DNA from: JAKAQB01 sp035702855
GTDB taxonomy: Bacteria; Actinomycetota; Acidimicrobiia; Acidimicrobiales; Palsa-688
NCBI GenBank assembly: GCA_035702855.1
Contig: DASSZM010000081.1
Span: 1 to 23,017 of the forward strand
DNA: 23,017 nt
Direction: 5' to 3'
Of the stretch, positions 23,008 to 23,017 are shown in pieces (within the stretch, counting starts at the first letter, position 1; each line of letters opens with the position of its first letter). The position numbers and the translations under genes are program-made. Under the pieces are notes generated by a model, which was given only the letters and a program-made list of their open reading frames with translations, was not told the DNA's origin and ran no database searches.

Positions 23008-23017
23008 CGTGGTCCGG

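Noticed and set aside
1..23017. CRISPR arrays, tRNA or rRNA genes, insertion sequences
   Set aside because: No regularly spaced repeats, cloverleaf or rRNA-like conserved blocks, transposase motifs or paired terminal repeats were seen on reading.

Overview
The window is very GC-rich (about 70-75% by eye) and uses many GTG starts, GTGA stop/start overlaps and Shine-Dalgarno sites. Its genes include IclR, NarL/LuxR-type two-component, LUD-type lactate utilisation, acyl-CoA dehydrogenase, S53 peptidase, MttB-like methyltransferase and SNF2 families. This suggests a high-GC Actinomycetota chromosome, possibly an uncultured Acidimicrobiia-type lineage. That placement is inferred from gene content and codon use only. 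I see no rRNA, tRNA, CRISPR array or intact mobile element.

Layout. 1-932: the C-terminal end of a SNF2 helicase broken by several frame changes, then a non-coding stretch. 933-4085: a membrane-anchored YceI-like protein, then a non-pyrrolysine MttB-like methyltransferase divergent from an IclR regulator, with a perfect palindrome at the regulator's start codon. 4086-5739: a doubtful small membrane ORF and a polytopic GT-C/GT87-like membrane protein. 5740-7250: two truncated, frameshifted gene remnants facing each other, an FtsX-like permease and a sugar-nucleotide epimerase. 7336-9229 (minus): a NarL-type response regulator and its histidine kinase, whose N-terminal membrane part is in another frame. 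9450-10085: a divergent secreted protein of unknown family.

10175-18543 is an intact catabolic block. It holds a nitrilase-superfamily amidase, a lutABC operon (lutA apparently starting at CTG), a convergent glutaryl-CoA-dehydrogenase-like enzyme, a DAO-family FAD oxidoreductase, and a divergent cytoplasmic gamma-glutamyltransferase-family hydrolase. The last two are separated by a perfect 16-bp inverted repeat. Together these genes suggest use of lactate, amides and gamma-glutamyl or amino/diamine compounds as carbon and nitrogen sources. The shared pathway is inference.

18563-23007 (minus): a secreted S53 (sedolisin) peptidase with a recognisable TTGACA promoter, a small ORF whose GTG overlaps the stop of the gene before it, and a large molybdopterin oxidoreductase (CISM/DMSO reductase superfamily) with a 4Fe-4S site and no Tat signal. 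Its start may lie beyond the window edge.

Frameshifts cluster in the first 9.2 kb (SNF2, permease, epimerase, kinase), while genes from 9.4 to 19.8 kb read cleanly. This could be real gene decay or local sequence error, and the sequence alone cannot decide. The best candidates for something new are the FAD oxidoreductase/GGT pair with its inverted repeat, the unassigned molybdoenzyme with its coupled small ORF, and the MttB/IclR pair.
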